The notes: a model not told the origin generated them from the sequence alone. A stretch of DNA of 64,000 nucleotides from Ramlibacter sp. (GCA_016713005.1 JADJPY010000003.1:310001-374000), one strand, 5' to 3'. Positions 24,891-34,039 are shown, counted from the stretch's first letter. Numbers and translations are program-made.

Positions 24891-25680
24891 AGAAATTCTC
24901 GCGCCAGGCGGCCCACACCCCGCGCAGCAGCGCCATGGCCGGTTCGACCACGGGCGCCAGCACCCGCACGACCACCACTTGCGGGTTGGGGCTGGTGGCG
25001 CCGCTGGTGGCGTCCAGCGGGCTGTCGCCGATGAGCGTGCGCGCCAGCTCCAGCGCCCGCTCCCGGCGCGGGCGCGCCAGCGGCTCGCCCGCCACAAAGA
25101 ACAGCGTGGCCAGGCAGCGGTGTCCGGCCAGGCCCAGCGGGCCATCCATCACGCGGGTGTCGTCGGCGCTGATGCGCCCACGCTCAAGCCAGGCGCCGGG
25201 GACTTCGATCTCCTGCAGCAGGCTGCCGCGATCAAAGGGCTGGCCAGACAGCGGCAGGCCCAGTGCGGTGACGTCCCAGCCCAGCAGCTCCGCGCCGGGC
25301 GCGCACTCGATGCGCAGGCGGTTCTGCGCCAGGCATCCGCTGTAGCACAGGGCCTCCAGTGGCAGCCACTCCATGCGCGCGCCGGGCGCCAGCTGAAGGT
25401 GTGTGCGTTGCACCGCGGGCTCGCCGGCGCTGCGGTAAAAGCGGCTGGCGCCGGGCGTGGTGATGAGGCCGTGGGTGCCGCTGGCGGCACGCACGTCGAT
25501 GTCCAGCGTGTCACCGCCCACCAGCCCGCCGGGCGGATGCACCAGCACGTTGTGGCAGACCTCGTCGCCTTCGGGGTACAGGCTTTGCAGGATGCGCAGC
25601 GGGCCGTCGTGCTCGAAGCGGGCGACGCTGCGGCCGGCCTCCAGGGTGTAGTCAAGCGAGAGTCGGGCGTGCCACGGCAT
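24850..25680 (-). CDS. ureD: Urease accessory protein UreD
   Basis: A 276-residue accessory protein for nickel insertion into urease, working with UreF and UreG. Family features include LYPEGDEVCHNVLVHPPGGL, GGDTLDIDV and TTPGASRFYRSAGEPAVQRT. The start at MPWHARLSLDYTLEAG is typical. Its C-terminal residues (SKSASSPRGWST) are read through repeat copy E. The gene lies 10 bp after the deaminase gene, at the end of the purine-catabolism operon and about 23 kb from ureABC, an unusual separation. Confidence 0.95.
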   Translation of the reverse strand: MPWHARLSLDYTLEAGRSVARFEHDGPLRILQSLYPEGDEVCHNVLVHPPGGLVGGDTLDIDVRAASGTHGLITTPGASRFYRSAGEPAVQRTHLQLAPGARMEWLPLEALCYSGCLAQNRLRIECAPGAELLGWDVTALGLPLSGQPFDRGSLLQEIEVPGAWLERGRISADDTRVMDGPLGLAGHRCLATLFFVAGEPLARPRRERALELARTLIGDSPLDATSGATSPNPQVVVVRVLAPVVEPAMALLRGVWAAWRENFWSKSASSPRGWST

Positions 25681-25690
25681 GTGGCCAAGT

Positions 25691-26173
25691 TTAAGCGGCG
25701 TGCCGCTGCCAGAATCCCCGGTGCAGCGCCGCGATTTCTTCTTCCACCTCGGGCACGGGGCCCAGCACCTCGATGCGCTTCTGGCCGCGCCCAAAGACGT
25801 CGCGGCAGGGCAGGTCCATGGTGGGGTTCTCGGCGTGGTTGCCGGTCAGTACCAGCAGGCGGCGCTCGCTCAGGCCGTAGACCAGACGCCCGATGTGCGC
25901 CCAGTACTGGGTACCGGCACACATCGCGCAGGGCTCCACCGTGGTGACGAGGGTGCAGGCCCAGAGGTACTCGGCGGCGTAGTTCTGGGCAGCGGTGCGC
26001 GCCAGCGTGGATTCGGCGTGGTTGACGCTGTCCACGTTGCCCTGCTCGGCCAGCACGGTGTCGCCATCCGGTGCCACCAGGACCGCGCCAAACGGGTGGC
26101 GGCCCAGTGTGAGTGCCCGCTGCGCCACCGCATTGGCGCGGCGCAGGGCACGCACGGCCTGCTGCGGCGACAT
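25691..26173 (-). CDS. Nucleoside/guanine deaminase-type enzyme
   Basis: A 160-residue zinc deaminase of the CDA/TadA/GuaD superfamily. The zinc motif is HAEST with PCAMCAGTQYW, and HPFGAVLVAPDGDTVL precedes them. The chosen ATG overlaps the upstream permease stop. From its place in a purine operon, guanine deamination to xanthine is the most likely role, but cytosine or another nucleobase cannot be excluded. Confidence 0.88.
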   Translation of the reverse strand: MSPQQAVRALRRANAVAQRALTLGRHPFGAVLVAPDGDTVLAEQGNVDSVNHAESTLARTAAQNYAAEYLWACTLVTTVEPCAMCAGTQYWAHIGRLVYGLSERRLLVLTGNHAENPTMDLPCRDVFGRGQKRIEVLGPVPEVEEEIAALHRGFWQRHAA

Positions 26174-26940
26174 CAGTGCTGCGAGCCGCGGTGCGCCCAG
26201 CCGGTGGTGTGCTTCTCGACAGCGCTGAACAGTTCGTACATGGCCATGGCCATCGCGCCGATGGTCACCAGCCCGGCAAAGGCCAGCGGCAGGCGCTGCT
26301 GCGAGCCGGCGGTCTGCATCAGGTAGCCGATGCCGGAGTCGCCGGCGGTCATCTCGGCCAGCACGGTGCCCACGAAGGCCAGGGTGATGGCGATCTTCAG
26401 CGAACCGTAGAAGTAGGGCATGGACCGCGGCAGCCCGACCTTGACCAGCACGTCCCAGCGCCGTGCGCCCAGCACGCGCAACACGTCTTCGAGCTCGGGC
26501 TCCAGGGTGGCCAGGCCGGTGGCAATGTTGACGGTGATGGGGAAGAACGAGATCAGGAAGGCGGTGAGGATGCCGGGGCCCAGGCCAATGCCGAACCAGA
26601 CCACCAGGATGGGCACCACGGCGGCCTTGGGCACGGCGTTGAAAGCCACCATCAGCGGGTACAGCGCGGTGTAGGCCAGGCGCGAGCTGCCGATCAGGAA
26701 GCCGAGCATCACGCCCACGACGATGGAGAGGCCAAAGCCCAGCATGGTGACCCAGAAGGTCTTCCAGGCGGCCTCGAACAGCGGGCCGCCGAACTCCACA
26801 AACTGCCCGGCAATCTGCCAGGGGCTGGGGAAGATGAAGTCCGGGATGCTGAAGCCCCAGACAATGAGCTGCCACAGCAGCAGCACGATCACCAGCAGGA
26901 CCAGTGGCGACCAGCGTTCGAGATGACGGGGGATTTTCAT
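26173..26940 (-). CDS. ABC transporter permease (NitT/TauT type) of the purine operon
   Basis: A 255-residue inner-membrane permease with about six membrane segments. The EAA-like loop is LEDVLRVLGARRWDVLVKVG and the following MTAGDSGIGYLMQTAG is typical of the SsuC/TauC class. It overlaps both neighbours by four bases. The substrate is inferred to be a purine-pathway compound from context only. Confidence 0.92.
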   Translation of the reverse strand: MKIPRHLERWSPLVLLVIVLLLWQLIVWGFSIPDFIFPSPWQIAGQFVEFGGPLFEAAWKTFWVTMLGFGLSIVVGVMLGFLIGSSRLAYTALYPLMVAFNAVPKAAVVPILVVWFGIGLGPGILTAFLISFFPITVNIATGLATLEPELEDVLRVLGARRWDVLVKVGLPRSMPYFYGSLKIAITLAFVGTVLAEMTAGDSGIGYLMQTAGSQQRLPLAFAGLVTIGAMAMAMYELFSAVEKHTTGWAHRGSQH

Positions 26941-27749
26941 TGGGGTACCGCCACGCCGGTTTTGCGCATGGCGCCAATGTGCCCGCGCAGCTCGTGCACG
27001 ATGTCGGTGAATTCCTTGGTGTAGGTGATCTCCAGGTCACGCGGGCGCGGCAGGTCGATCTGGCGCTGCACGACGAAGCGGCCCGGGCTCTTGCTCATCA
27101 CGTACACCGTGTCGGCCAGGAACACGCTCTCGCGCAGGTCGTGGGTGACCAGGATGACGTTGAACTTCTGCGCCGCCTGCAGGTCGCGCAGCGTGCACCA
27201 CAGCTCCTCGCGGGTGAACGCGTCCAGCGCGCCGAACGGTTCGTCCAGCAGCAGCATCTTGGGTTCGTGGATGAGCGCACGGCAGATGCTGGCGCGCTGC
27301 TGCATGCCGCCCGACAGCTCCCAGGGGAACTTGCGTTCGTAGCCGGCCAGGCCGACCGACTGCAGCAACTTGACGGCGCGCGCCTCGTATTCGGCGCGGT
27401 GGGTCTTGAAGTTGGTGCGGTAGGGCTCGACGATCTCCAGCGGCAGCAGCACGTTGTCCAGCGTCGTGCGCCAGGGCAGCAGTGACGGCGCCTGGAACGC
27501 CATGCCGGAGATCTTGAGCGGACCGGTGACAGGCTGGCCACCGATCTGGATGGTGCCCTTGCTGGGCATGCGCAGGCCGGTGGTCAGTTTCATGAACGTC
27601 GACTTGCCGCAACCCGAAGGGCCGACGATGGCGATGAACTCGCCCTCGGTGACCTGCAGCGAGATGTCCTCGACGGCGAAGTTGCCGGCGGCCAGCAGCT
27701 CGTCGTTGTAGGCGAGCCAGACGTTGCGGAAGTCGACGAAGTAGCTCAC
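26937..27749 (-). CDS. ABC transporter ATPase (NitT/TauT type) of the purine operon
   Basis: A 270-residue ATPase with Walker A GPSGCGKSTFMKLT, signature LSGGMQQRASICRAL, Walker B MLLLDEPFGALDA and switch VTHDLRESVFL. The C-terminal 60 residues form the usual extension. It overlaps the binding protein upstream and the permease downstream by four bases each. Confidence 0.94.
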   Translation of the reverse strand: MSYFVDFRNVWLAYNDELLAAGNFAVEDISLQVTEGEFIAIVGPSGCGKSTFMKLTTGLRMPSKGTIQIGGQPVTGPLKISGMAFQAPSLLPWRTTLDNVLLPLEIVEPYRTNFKTHRAEYEARAVKLLQSVGLAGYERKFPWELSGGMQQRASICRALIHEPKMLLLDEPFGALDAFTREELWCTLRDLQAAQKFNVILVTHDLRESVFLADTVYVMSKSPGRFVVQRQIDLPRPRDLEITYTKEFTDIVHELRGHIGAMRKTGVAVPQ

Positions 27750-28786
27750 TTCTTGGCCGCGGGCAGGATGTTGAGCTCTGCCTTGGAGGGCAGGTAGGCC
27801 GATGTCCAGACCGTGTCGGGGTTGACGCGGGTCTTGGTGGCGAACGCGTCGGAGACCTGCGAGGCCATCAGCGCCAGGCGCCCGGGCACGACGGCGCCAA
27901 AGCCCTCGGCGCGCGCGTCGGGGCTGGCGACCACGGCGTCAATGGCCAGGCGCAGGCGGCGCTTTTCCAGGTCGACGTTGATGATGCCGTCGCGTGCCTT
28001 GACGTAGTCGATGGCCGGATCCGGGTTGGCGATCACTTCCTTGGCGCCCTTGGTGAAGGCGGACAGGAACGCCTTCACCGCGTTGGGGTTGTCCTTGAGG
28101 ATCTTGGGGGACGCAATGATCACGTTGCCATACAGCTTGACGCCATAGGACGGGTAGGGCAGCACCACCACGTCTTCGGTCTTGACGCCACGGGCTTCCA
28201 GGTTGAGCAGCGAGGTGAACGAGAAACCGGTGATGGCGTCGATGTCGCCGCGCACAAGCATGGTCTCGCGCAGGGGCGGGTCCATGCTGGTCCACTGCAC
28301 GCCGGTGATGTTGTTGGCCTTGGCGAACACGGGGAAGCCGCGGCGGCCGGCGTCGAACACCGGTGCGCCGAGCTTCTTGCCGTTCAGGTCGGAAGGCTTG
28401 GTGATGCCGCTCTTCTTGAGCGCCAGCACGGCGGCCGGGGTGTTGTTGTAGACCATCATGACGGCCACCGGCTTGTTGGGGGCGTCGGGGTTGTTGGCGT
28501 GAAATTCCATCAGCGCGGCCAGGTCGGCAAAGCCCATGTCGTAGCTGCCCGAGGCAACGCGGGTGACGGTGCCGCCAGAGCCGTTGCCGGCGTCGATCGT
28601 CACATCCAGGCCCGCTGCCTTGTAGTACCCCTTGGCGGTGGAGGCCAGGAACAGGGCGGCGGGGCCTTCAAATCGCCAGTCCAGCTGGAACTTGATGGGC
28701 GTGGTGGCCTGCGCATGGGCGGTGGCACCGATCAGGGCGGTGGCGGCCAGCGCGACACCGGTTTTGAGGAAGGAACGCTTTTTCAT
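27746..28786 (-). CDS. ABC transporter substrate-binding protein (NMT1/THI5-like) of the purine operon
   Basis: A 346-residue periplasmic protein. The signal peptide MKKRSFLKTGVALAATALIG ends near AHAQA. The mature part begins IKFQLDWRFEGPAALFLAST, typical of the NMT1/THI5-like family that includes receptors for pyrimidine precursors, nitrate and sulfonates. It lies between the frameshifted deacylase and the ATPase gene. A nucleobase, allantoin or ureide ligand is likely from context. Confidence 0.9.
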   Translation of the reverse strand: MKKRSFLKTGVALAATALIGATAHAQATTPIKFQLDWRFEGPAALFLASTAKGYYKAAGLDVTIDAGNGSGGTVTRVASGSYDMGFADLAALMEFHANNPDAPNKPVAVMMVYNNTPAAVLALKKSGITKPSDLNGKKLGAPVFDAGRRGFPVFAKANNITGVQWTSMDPPLRETMLVRGDIDAITGFSFTSLLNLEARGVKTEDVVVLPYPSYGVKLYGNVIIASPKILKDNPNAVKAFLSAFTKGAKEVIANPDPAIDYVKARDGIINVDLEKRRLRLAIDAVVASPDARAEGFGAVVPGRLALMASQVSDAFATKTRVNPDTVWTSAYLPSKAELNILPAAKK

Positions 28787-28796
28787 GTCATCTCCA

Positions 28797-28869
28797 GGGG
28801 ATAAGTGGTCAAGGAAGGGGTAAGCAATTTTGGTGCCGGGTACGGTGGGGTGCTGGAAACATTATCCCC
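28797..28869. other. Gap with an 8-bp inverted repeat before the binding-protein gene
   Basis: GGGGATAA (28797-28804) and TTATCCCC (28862-28869) are perfect inverted copies framing the short gap between the deacylase and the ABC binding-protein gene. They could close a long RNA hairpin in the operon message. No known riboswitch was recognised. Confidence 0.4.
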
Positions 28870-28872
28870 GTA

Positions 28873-30118
28873 TCAGGCGAGCAAATCGGCCAGTGTGCGG
28901 GCGACGACCTTGGTGGCGCGCCGAAGGTCTTCGAGCTCCAGGCGCTCATCGGCGCGCTTGGCGTGGCTCTCCAGCACGGTGCGCGGGCCGGCGCCGTAGA
29001 TCACGCCGGGGATGCCGTGCTCGCCGTACAGCCGGACGTCGGTGTAGAGCGGGGTGCCCACAGCCGGGATCGGCTCACCAAAAACCGCCTCGCCATGCCG
29101 CTGGATGGCCGCCACCAGCGGCGCGTTGCCGGGCAGCGGCTCGAGCGCGCGTGCGAGCAGGATGCGCTTGATGTCCACCCCCACCGACTTGCCGCCGCGC
29201 GGCGGGTTGAACGATTTCGCCGCTGCTTCGATGGTTGCGCGCAGGGACGCCTCCACCTGCGCCGGGTCTTCCTCGGGGATCATGCGGCGGTCGAGCTTGA
29301 GCACCACCTTGCCGGGGATCACGTTGGTGTTGGTGCCACCCGAGATCAGGCCCACGTTCAGGTAGGGGTGGGTGATGCCGGTGACCCTGGACGTCACCTT
29401 GGTGTAGTCCGCATTCAGTGCATACAGGGCGTTCAGGATGTGCGTGGCGGCCTGGAGCGCGTCGGTGCCGCTGTCGGGGATGGCGGCGTGGCTCATCTCG
29501 CCGTGGACCGTCACCTCCATCTGCAGGCACCCGTTGTGCGCCACCACCACCTGGTAGCTGAAGCCGGCCGCGATCATCAGGTCGGGCTTGGTCAGGCCGT
29601 TGCGCAGCAGCCAGCCGGGGCCGACCTCGCCACCGAACTCCTCGTCGTAGGTGAAGTGCAGTTCCACGCCGCCGTCGCGCGGCCTGTGCACGGCCTCCAG
29701 GGCGCGAACCGCAAACGTGAAGGTGGAGAAGTCGCACTTGCTCACGGCGGCGGCGCGGCCGTAGATCCGGCCCTGCGCGATCTCGCCGCCGTAGGGGTCA
29801 TGTGTCCAACCTTCGCCGGGGGGCACCACGTCGCCATGTGCGTTCAGGGCGATGGTCTTTCCTGTGTTGCCATAACGGCGGCGCACAACCAGATTGGTGA
29901 TGGTTTCCAGGCCGGCAGCCCGCACTTCGTCTTTCGGGCACCGCAAACTGCTCGGCGTCGAAACCGAAGTCCTTGAGCAGGGTCGCGGTGCGTTCGGCGT
30001 GCGGCGCATTGTTGCCGGGCGGCGTGTCGGTGGGCACGCGGATCAGCTCCTGCAGGAAACGGATCTGCTCGTCAAAGTGCGCGTCGATCCACGCATCGAG
30101 GGCTTGATAGTCGGTCAT
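28873..30118 (-). pseudogene. M20 family deacylase (ArgE/DapE type), frameshifted
   Basis: Two overlapping reading frames together make one M20 metallopeptidase of about 415 residues. The N-terminal part (MTDYQALDAWIDAHFDEQIR, RVPTDTPPGNN) reads to FAVPE. The rest is in another frame, starting DEVRAAGLETITNLVVRRRY and including the metal-site segments ALNAHGDVVPPG and YDEEFGG. The shift lies near 29930-29942, where one extra A in GAAAGAC (sense strand) explains it. It is flanked by four bases from the uraD-allC gene, inside the operon. In related operons this enzyme would remove an acyl or carbamoyl group from a purine-derived compound. It could be a true null mutation or a sequence error. 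Confidence 0.85.
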
Positions 30119-30121
30119 GGG

Positions 30122-31897
30122 TCAGTGGGTAGCGCGGGCCACGCCGTCCAGCAGGTGCAGGAAGGCTTCAACCGCGAGTTGCATGTCGTCGCTGGTGGTC
30201 GATTCCAGCGGGTTGTGGCTGATGCCGGCGTTTTGCCCGCGCACGAACAGCATGGCCTGGGGCATCACCTCGTGCAGCTTCATGGCGTCGTGACCGGCGC
30301 CGCTGGGCATGCGAAACAGCGGCAGGCCCAGCGCGTCGACGGCGCGCTCCCAGCGCTGCTGCCAGGCGGCGTCGCTGGGAGCGGCGGCGGCGCACATGGT
30401 TTCCTCGCAGGTGTGGCGCAGGCCCCGGCGCTCGCAAATGGCGGCCAGCTGTGCCAGCACGTCGTCCACCAGCGCGTCGCGTTGCGCGTCGGTGGGCGCG
30501 CGAAGGTCCAGCGTGAACTGGCACCGCCCGGGCACCACATTGGTGGAACCGTTGGGCACATTCAGGATGCCAATGGTGCCCACCGAATCGCCATCGCGCG
30601 CGGCGCGCTGCTCCACGTACAGGGCGAGCTCGGCCACCGCCACGGCGGCGTCGCGCCGCCGGTTCATCGGCGTGGTGCCGGCGTGGCTGGCCATGCCGAT
30701 CACTTCGCACAGGTATCGCCGCCCGCCATTGATGGAGGTGACGATGCCCAGCGGGAGGTCCAGCTCGTTGAGCACCGGCCCCTGTTCAATGTGCACCTCC
30801 ACAAAACCCAGGTAGTCCGCCGGGTTCCGCTTCAGGCCGGGGATGTCGTCCACATTCAGGCCGGCGTGCTGCATGGCCGTCCGCATGGTGATGCCGTCGG
30901 CGTCCTTCTGGTCCAGCCAGGCTGTATTGAACTGGCCGATCAGCGCGCCCGATCCCAGGAATGTGGCCTTGTAGCGCTGCCCTTCTTCTTCGGCGAAGCC
31001 GATGACCTCCAGATCGAACGGGAGGCGCCGCCCCTGGCGAGCCAGTTCCTGCACGCAGGCCATGGGCGTGAAGATGCCCAGGCGCCCGTCGTACTTGCCG
31101 CCATTGCGCACCGTGTCGTAGTGGCTGCCTGTCATCAGGGTCGCTGCGCCCGGCGCAGACGCCTTGTAGCGCCCCACGACATTGCCTACCGCGTCGATGT
31201 GCACCTCGTCAAAGCCGGCTTCGCGCATCGTTGCGCTGATGCGCTGCGCGCAGGCGCGGTGGGCATCGGTCAGGTAGGTCACGGTGAGCTGGCCTTTCTC
31301 GGCGAACCCCGGGTCGCTGTGTTGTGCCAGCGCCTCCTGCCAGTCCCACACCCGGTTGCCCAGCACGGGCTCGACGCCGAACTTGTCGTTCAGGCGGATC
31401 TCGGCAATCCGGTGGATGTTGCGCAAGGCTTCGGCCCGCTCGAAATCGGGGTGGTTGTCCAGGCGCCTGGCAAACGTCTCGATGATTTCGGCCTTGCCCA
31501 GTCCTGTCCCGCGCGGCCCGCGAACCGCCAGGATGAAAGGGAAGCCGAAGCGCGCGTTGTAGTCGGCATTGAGCCGCTGGATGCGGGCAAACTCTTCGGG
31601 GGTGCAACTTGTCAGGCCCGCCTTGCCCTGCTCGTGGGTGGATTCGGCGGTGAGCGTCTTGCTCACCATCGCCTTGCCCGCCAGTTCGGGGTGGGCGCGG
31701 ATCAGCGCGAGCTGGTCATCGGGCGGCGCGTCGCGCACGACCTGGGCCATGCGGTGCTTGAGCTGCGCCAGCGAGTGAAAGGGCCGGTGCCCCAGGGCGG
31801 CCTGCGCGATCCAGGGGGAATGCTCGTATACGCCGTCCAGCAGCCCGGCTGCAACGTCCGCCGCCGCATTGTTGATCTGGTCAAGGCTCAGTGTCAT
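30122..31897 (-). CDS. Bifunctional OHCU decarboxylase / allantoate amidohydrolase
   Basis: A 591-residue fusion. Residues 1 to about 165 are a UraD-type decarboxylase (HSPWIAQAALGHRPFHSLAQ, RAHPELAGKAM, STHEQGKAGL, YNARFGFPFILAV), converting OHCU to (S)-allantoin. Residues about 175-585 are an AllC-type M20 amidohydrolase (LMTGSHYDTVRNGGKYDGRL, FAEEEGQRY, FVEVHIEQGPVL, MASHAGTTPMNRRRDA), which takes allantoate to ureidoglycine, with CO2 and ammonia released. The start at 31897 gives MTLSLDQINN; the longer open frame upstream overlaps puuE. It is 2 bp downstream of puuE and 3 bp before the M20 deacylase. Confidence 0.94.
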   Translation of the reverse strand: MTLSLDQINNAAADVAAGLLDGVYEHSPWIAQAALGHRPFHSLAQLKHRMAQVVRDAPPDDQLALIRAHPELAGKAMVSKTLTAESTHEQGKAGLTSCTPEEFARIQRLNADYNARFGFPFILAVRGPRGTGLGKAEIIETFARRLDNHPDFERAEALRNIHRIAEIRLNDKFGVEPVLGNRVWDWQEALAQHSDPGFAEKGQLTVTYLTDAHRACAQRISATMREAGFDEVHIDAVGNVVGRYKASAPGAATLMTGSHYDTVRNGGKYDGRLGIFTPMACVQELARQGRRLPFDLEVIGFAEEEGQRYKATFLGSGALIGQFNTAWLDQKDADGITMRTAMQHAGLNVDDIPGLKRNPADYLGFVEVHIEQGPVLNELDLPLGIVTSINGGRRYLCEVIGMASHAGTTPMNRRRDAAVAVAELALYVEQRAARDGDSVGTIGILNVPNGSTNVVPGRCQFTLDLRAPTDAQRDALVDDVLAQLAAICERRGLRHTCEETMCAAAAPSDAAWQQRWERAVDALGLPLFRMPSGAGHDAMKLHEVMPQAMLFVRGQNAGISHNPLESTTSDDMQLAVEAFLHLLDGVARATH

Positions 31898-31899
31898 GT

Positions 31900-32841
31900 T
31901 CAGCCCGGAAAAGGATGGACCTGTTTCCAGTGCCGCGCAATGTCGATGCGCCGGCACACCCACACGCGGTCGTGCTTTTCGATGTGGTCCAGGAAGCGCT
32001 GCAGCGAACCGATGCGCCCCGGCTTGCCCAGCAGGCGGCAGTGCATGCCGATGCTCATCATCTTGGGGGCGTCTTCGCCCTCGGCGTACAGCGCATCAAA
32101 ACTGTCGCGCAGGTAGGTGAAGAAGTGCTCACCGGTGTTGAACCCCTGTGCCTGCACGAAACGCATGTCGTTGCAGTCCAGCGAGTAGGGCACCACCAGA
32201 TGCGGCGCCACGCTGCCGTCGGTCTTGCGCACCTTCATCCAGAACGGCAGGTCGTCGCCGTAGTAGTCGCTGTCGTATTCGAAGCCGCCGTGGTCAACCA
32301 CAAGGCGACGCGTGTTGGGGCTGTCGCGGCCGGTGTACCAGCCCAGTGGCCATTCGCCCCCGGTGAGGTCCTTCAGGATGTGGGTGGCCAGCGCCATGTG
32401 CTTGCGCTCGGTCGCCTCAGGCAGGTTCTGGTAGTGGATCCACTTGAAGCCGTGGCAGGCGATCTCGTGGCCCAGCTCCATGAAGGCCGGCACCAGCTCA
32501 GGGTATCGCTGCAGTGCCATGGACACGCCAAATACCGTCAGGGGCAGGCTGCGGCGTTCGAACTCGCGCAGCACGCGCCAGATGCCGGCGCGCGAGCCGT
32601 ATTCGTACATCGACTCCATGGTGTTGTGGCGGTTCTCGAACGCCTGCGCGGTGACCATCTCCGACAGGAAGGTCTCCGACGTTGCGTCGCCGTGCAGCAC
32701 GTTGTTCTCGCCGCCTTCCTCGTAGTTCAGCACGAACTGCACGGCAATGCGGGCGTTGCCGGGCCACTGCGCGTGCGGCGGGTTGCGGCCGTATCCGGCC
32801 ATGTCGCGGGGGTAGTCCCGGGTGGAGTCGTAAACGGTCAT
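31900..32841 (-). CDS. puuE: Allantoinase PuuE
   Basis: A 313-residue enzyme of the polysaccharide-deacetylase superfamily that opens the allantoin ring to allantoate. Typical features are YDSTRDYPRDMAGYGRNPPH at the start, NYEEGGENNVLHGD, HEIACHGFKWIHYQNLPEAT and SDYYGDDLPFW. It is not the metal-dependent AllB type. It is the first enzyme gene after the GntR regulator, with a 7-bp gap. Confidence 0.96.
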   Translation of the reverse strand: MTVYDSTRDYPRDMAGYGRNPPHAQWPGNARIAVQFVLNYEEGGENNVLHGDATSETFLSEMVTAQAFENRHNTMESMYEYGSRAGIWRVLREFERRSLPLTVFGVSMALQRYPELVPAFMELGHEIACHGFKWIHYQNLPEATERKHMALATHILKDLTGGEWPLGWYTGRDSPNTRRLVVDHGGFEYDSDYYGDDLPFWMKVRKTDGSVAPHLVVPYSLDCNDMRFVQAQGFNTGEHFFTYLRDSFDALYAEGEDAPKMMSIGMHCRLLGKPGRIGSLQRFLDHIEKHDRVWVCRRIDIARHWKQVHPFPG

Positions 32842-32848
32842 GTCAGGC

Positions 32849-33514
32849 TCAGGACAGCGCCATGGCGACGTCGTGGGTGGGCACCTTGCGGTCGAAGGTC
32901 AGTGCCTCTTCCACATGCAGCAGGTGTTCGTTCATCAGGCGCACGGCCCGTTCCTCGTCGCGGGCAGCCAGCGCCTTGACGATTTCGGCATGCTCATCGT
33001 TGGAGTGTTCGGCGGCGCTGGCCGTCTGGTACATCAGCGTGATCAGCGCGCAGCGCGAGAGCAGCTCGCCCAGGATCTGCGCCAGCACCTCGTTGCCCAT
33101 CAGCTCGGCCATGCGCACGTGGAAGTCGCCCAGAAGCTCGGTGCGGTTGGCCACATCGGGCTGCTGCACGGCGGCACGCTCCTGGGCCACATGTTCACGC
33201 AGGGCGCGGATGCGCGCGGGGGTGGCCTCACGGGCGAAGTTGCGCGTCATCTCGGATTCGAGCATGCGCCGCACGGCGAACACCTGGCGCGCCTCGGTCA
33301 CCGAGGGCGCGGCCACGAAGGCGCCACGCGCGGGCTCCAGGCGAACCAGCCGGTTCTGCGCCAGCTGGAACAGGGCCTGGCGCACCAGCGTGCGTGAGAC
33401 GCCAAAATGGCCGGCCAGGGTTTGCTCCGCCAGTTTGCTGCCCGGCTGAAGGCGGTGTTCGACGATGGCCCGCGTGATCGCGGCCACGATGCTCGATGTG
33501 GTCGAGGATTCCAT
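32849..33514 (-). CDS. GntR/FadR-family regulator of purine catabolism
   Basis: A 221-residue repressor-type protein. The N-terminal winged helix is ITRAIVEHRLQPGSKLAEQT, with HFGVSRTLVRQALFQLAQNR as the recognition region, and the C-terminal all-helical FCD ligand domain runs from about residue 85. The ATG at 33514 (MESSTTSS) is chosen, because a longer frame would read through the operator palindrome. Divergent from hiuH, it heads the minus operon. Two copies of one palindrome (33540, 39790) are its probable sites. Confidence 0.9.
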   Translation of the reverse strand: MESSTTSSIVAAITRAIVEHRLQPGSKLAEQTLAGHFGVSRTLVRQALFQLAQNRLVRLEPARGAFVAAPSVTEARQVFAVRRMLESEMTRNFAREATPARIRALREHVAQERAAVQQPDVANRTELLGDFHVRMAELMGNEVLAQILGELLSRCALITLMYQTASAAEHSNDEHAEIVKALAARDEERAVRLMNEHLLHVEEALTFDRKVPTHDVAMALS

Positions 33515-33539
33515 CGGACCATCATAGCCGGATTGCCAA

Positions 33540-33555
33540 AAAGTGTATACACTTT
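33540..33555. promoter_or_regulatory. Putative GntR operator in the gntR-hiuH divergent promoter
   Basis: AAAGTGTATACACTTT is a perfect 16-bp palindrome with the TGTATACA core usual for GntR/FadR-type regulators. It lies 25 bp upstream of gntR and 60 bp upstream of hiuH. A second copy lies before puuD (39790-39803), and the similarity between the two extends about ten bases further on one side (GGTCGACAA here, GGTGGACAA there), which suggests a shared promoter element too. Confidence 0.78.
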
Positions 33556-33615
33556 GGTCGACAATCCTCGCCGCCGCAGGCTTGGCGCATCGCCCCGACA
33601 CGCTCAGGAGAAGCC

Positions 33616-33969
33616 ATGGGACTTTCGACCCACGTTCTGGACACGGCCAACGGCTGTCCTGCCGCTGGCATGGGCGTCGCGCTGTACACGGTGGCCGGTG
33701 GCCAGGCGCAGCTGGTGCGCCGCTTTGTGCTCAACAACGACGGGCGCAACCCCGACGGGCCGCTGTACGACAACGCATCGCTGCGCCGTGGCACATACCG
33801 GCTGGTTTTTGATGTGGCGGCGTATTTCCGCAGCCGGGGCGCGCAGTTGCCCGATCCGCCTTTTCTGGACCAGGTGAGCATTGATTTCGGGGTGGCCCAC
33901 GCCGACCAGCACTACCACGTGCCGCTGGTCTGCACACCTTGGACTTACAGCACGTACCGGGGCTCCTGA
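33616..33969 (+). CDS. hiuH: 5-hydroxyisourate hydrolase (transthyretin-like)
   Basis: A 117-residue enzyme turning 5-hydroxyisourate into OHCU. The catalytic pattern is intact: His in MGLSTHVLDT, Arg in NNDGRNPDGP, His in ADQHYHVPLV, and the C-terminal signature TYRGS. The start follows CAGGAG. It is the first gene of the rightward hiuH-xdhA-xdhB group, under the putative GntR operator. A divergent paralog lies at 49403-49771. Confidence 0.95.
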   Translation: MGLSTHVLDTANGCPAAGMGVALYTVAGGQAQLVRRFVLNNDGRNPDGPLYDNASLRRGTYRLVFDVAAYFRSRGAQLPDPPFLDQVSIDFGVAHADQHYHVPLVCTPWTYSTYRGS

Positions 33970-34039
33970 CGCAGCTGCGGATTCGTCCACGTTGCCCCGG
34001 GGTGGCGAATAAAATGCCCAGTCCCACCCAAGGATCCCC

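Noticed and set aside
28787..28872. A riboswitch before the ABC binding-protein gene
   Set aside because: An inverted repeat is present, but nothing matches the guanidine, purine or other riboswitch patterns known to me.
32849..33601. The longer 250-residue form of the GntR regulator
   Set aside because: It would translate the operator palindrome; the shorter form starting at 33514 fits the family N-terminus.
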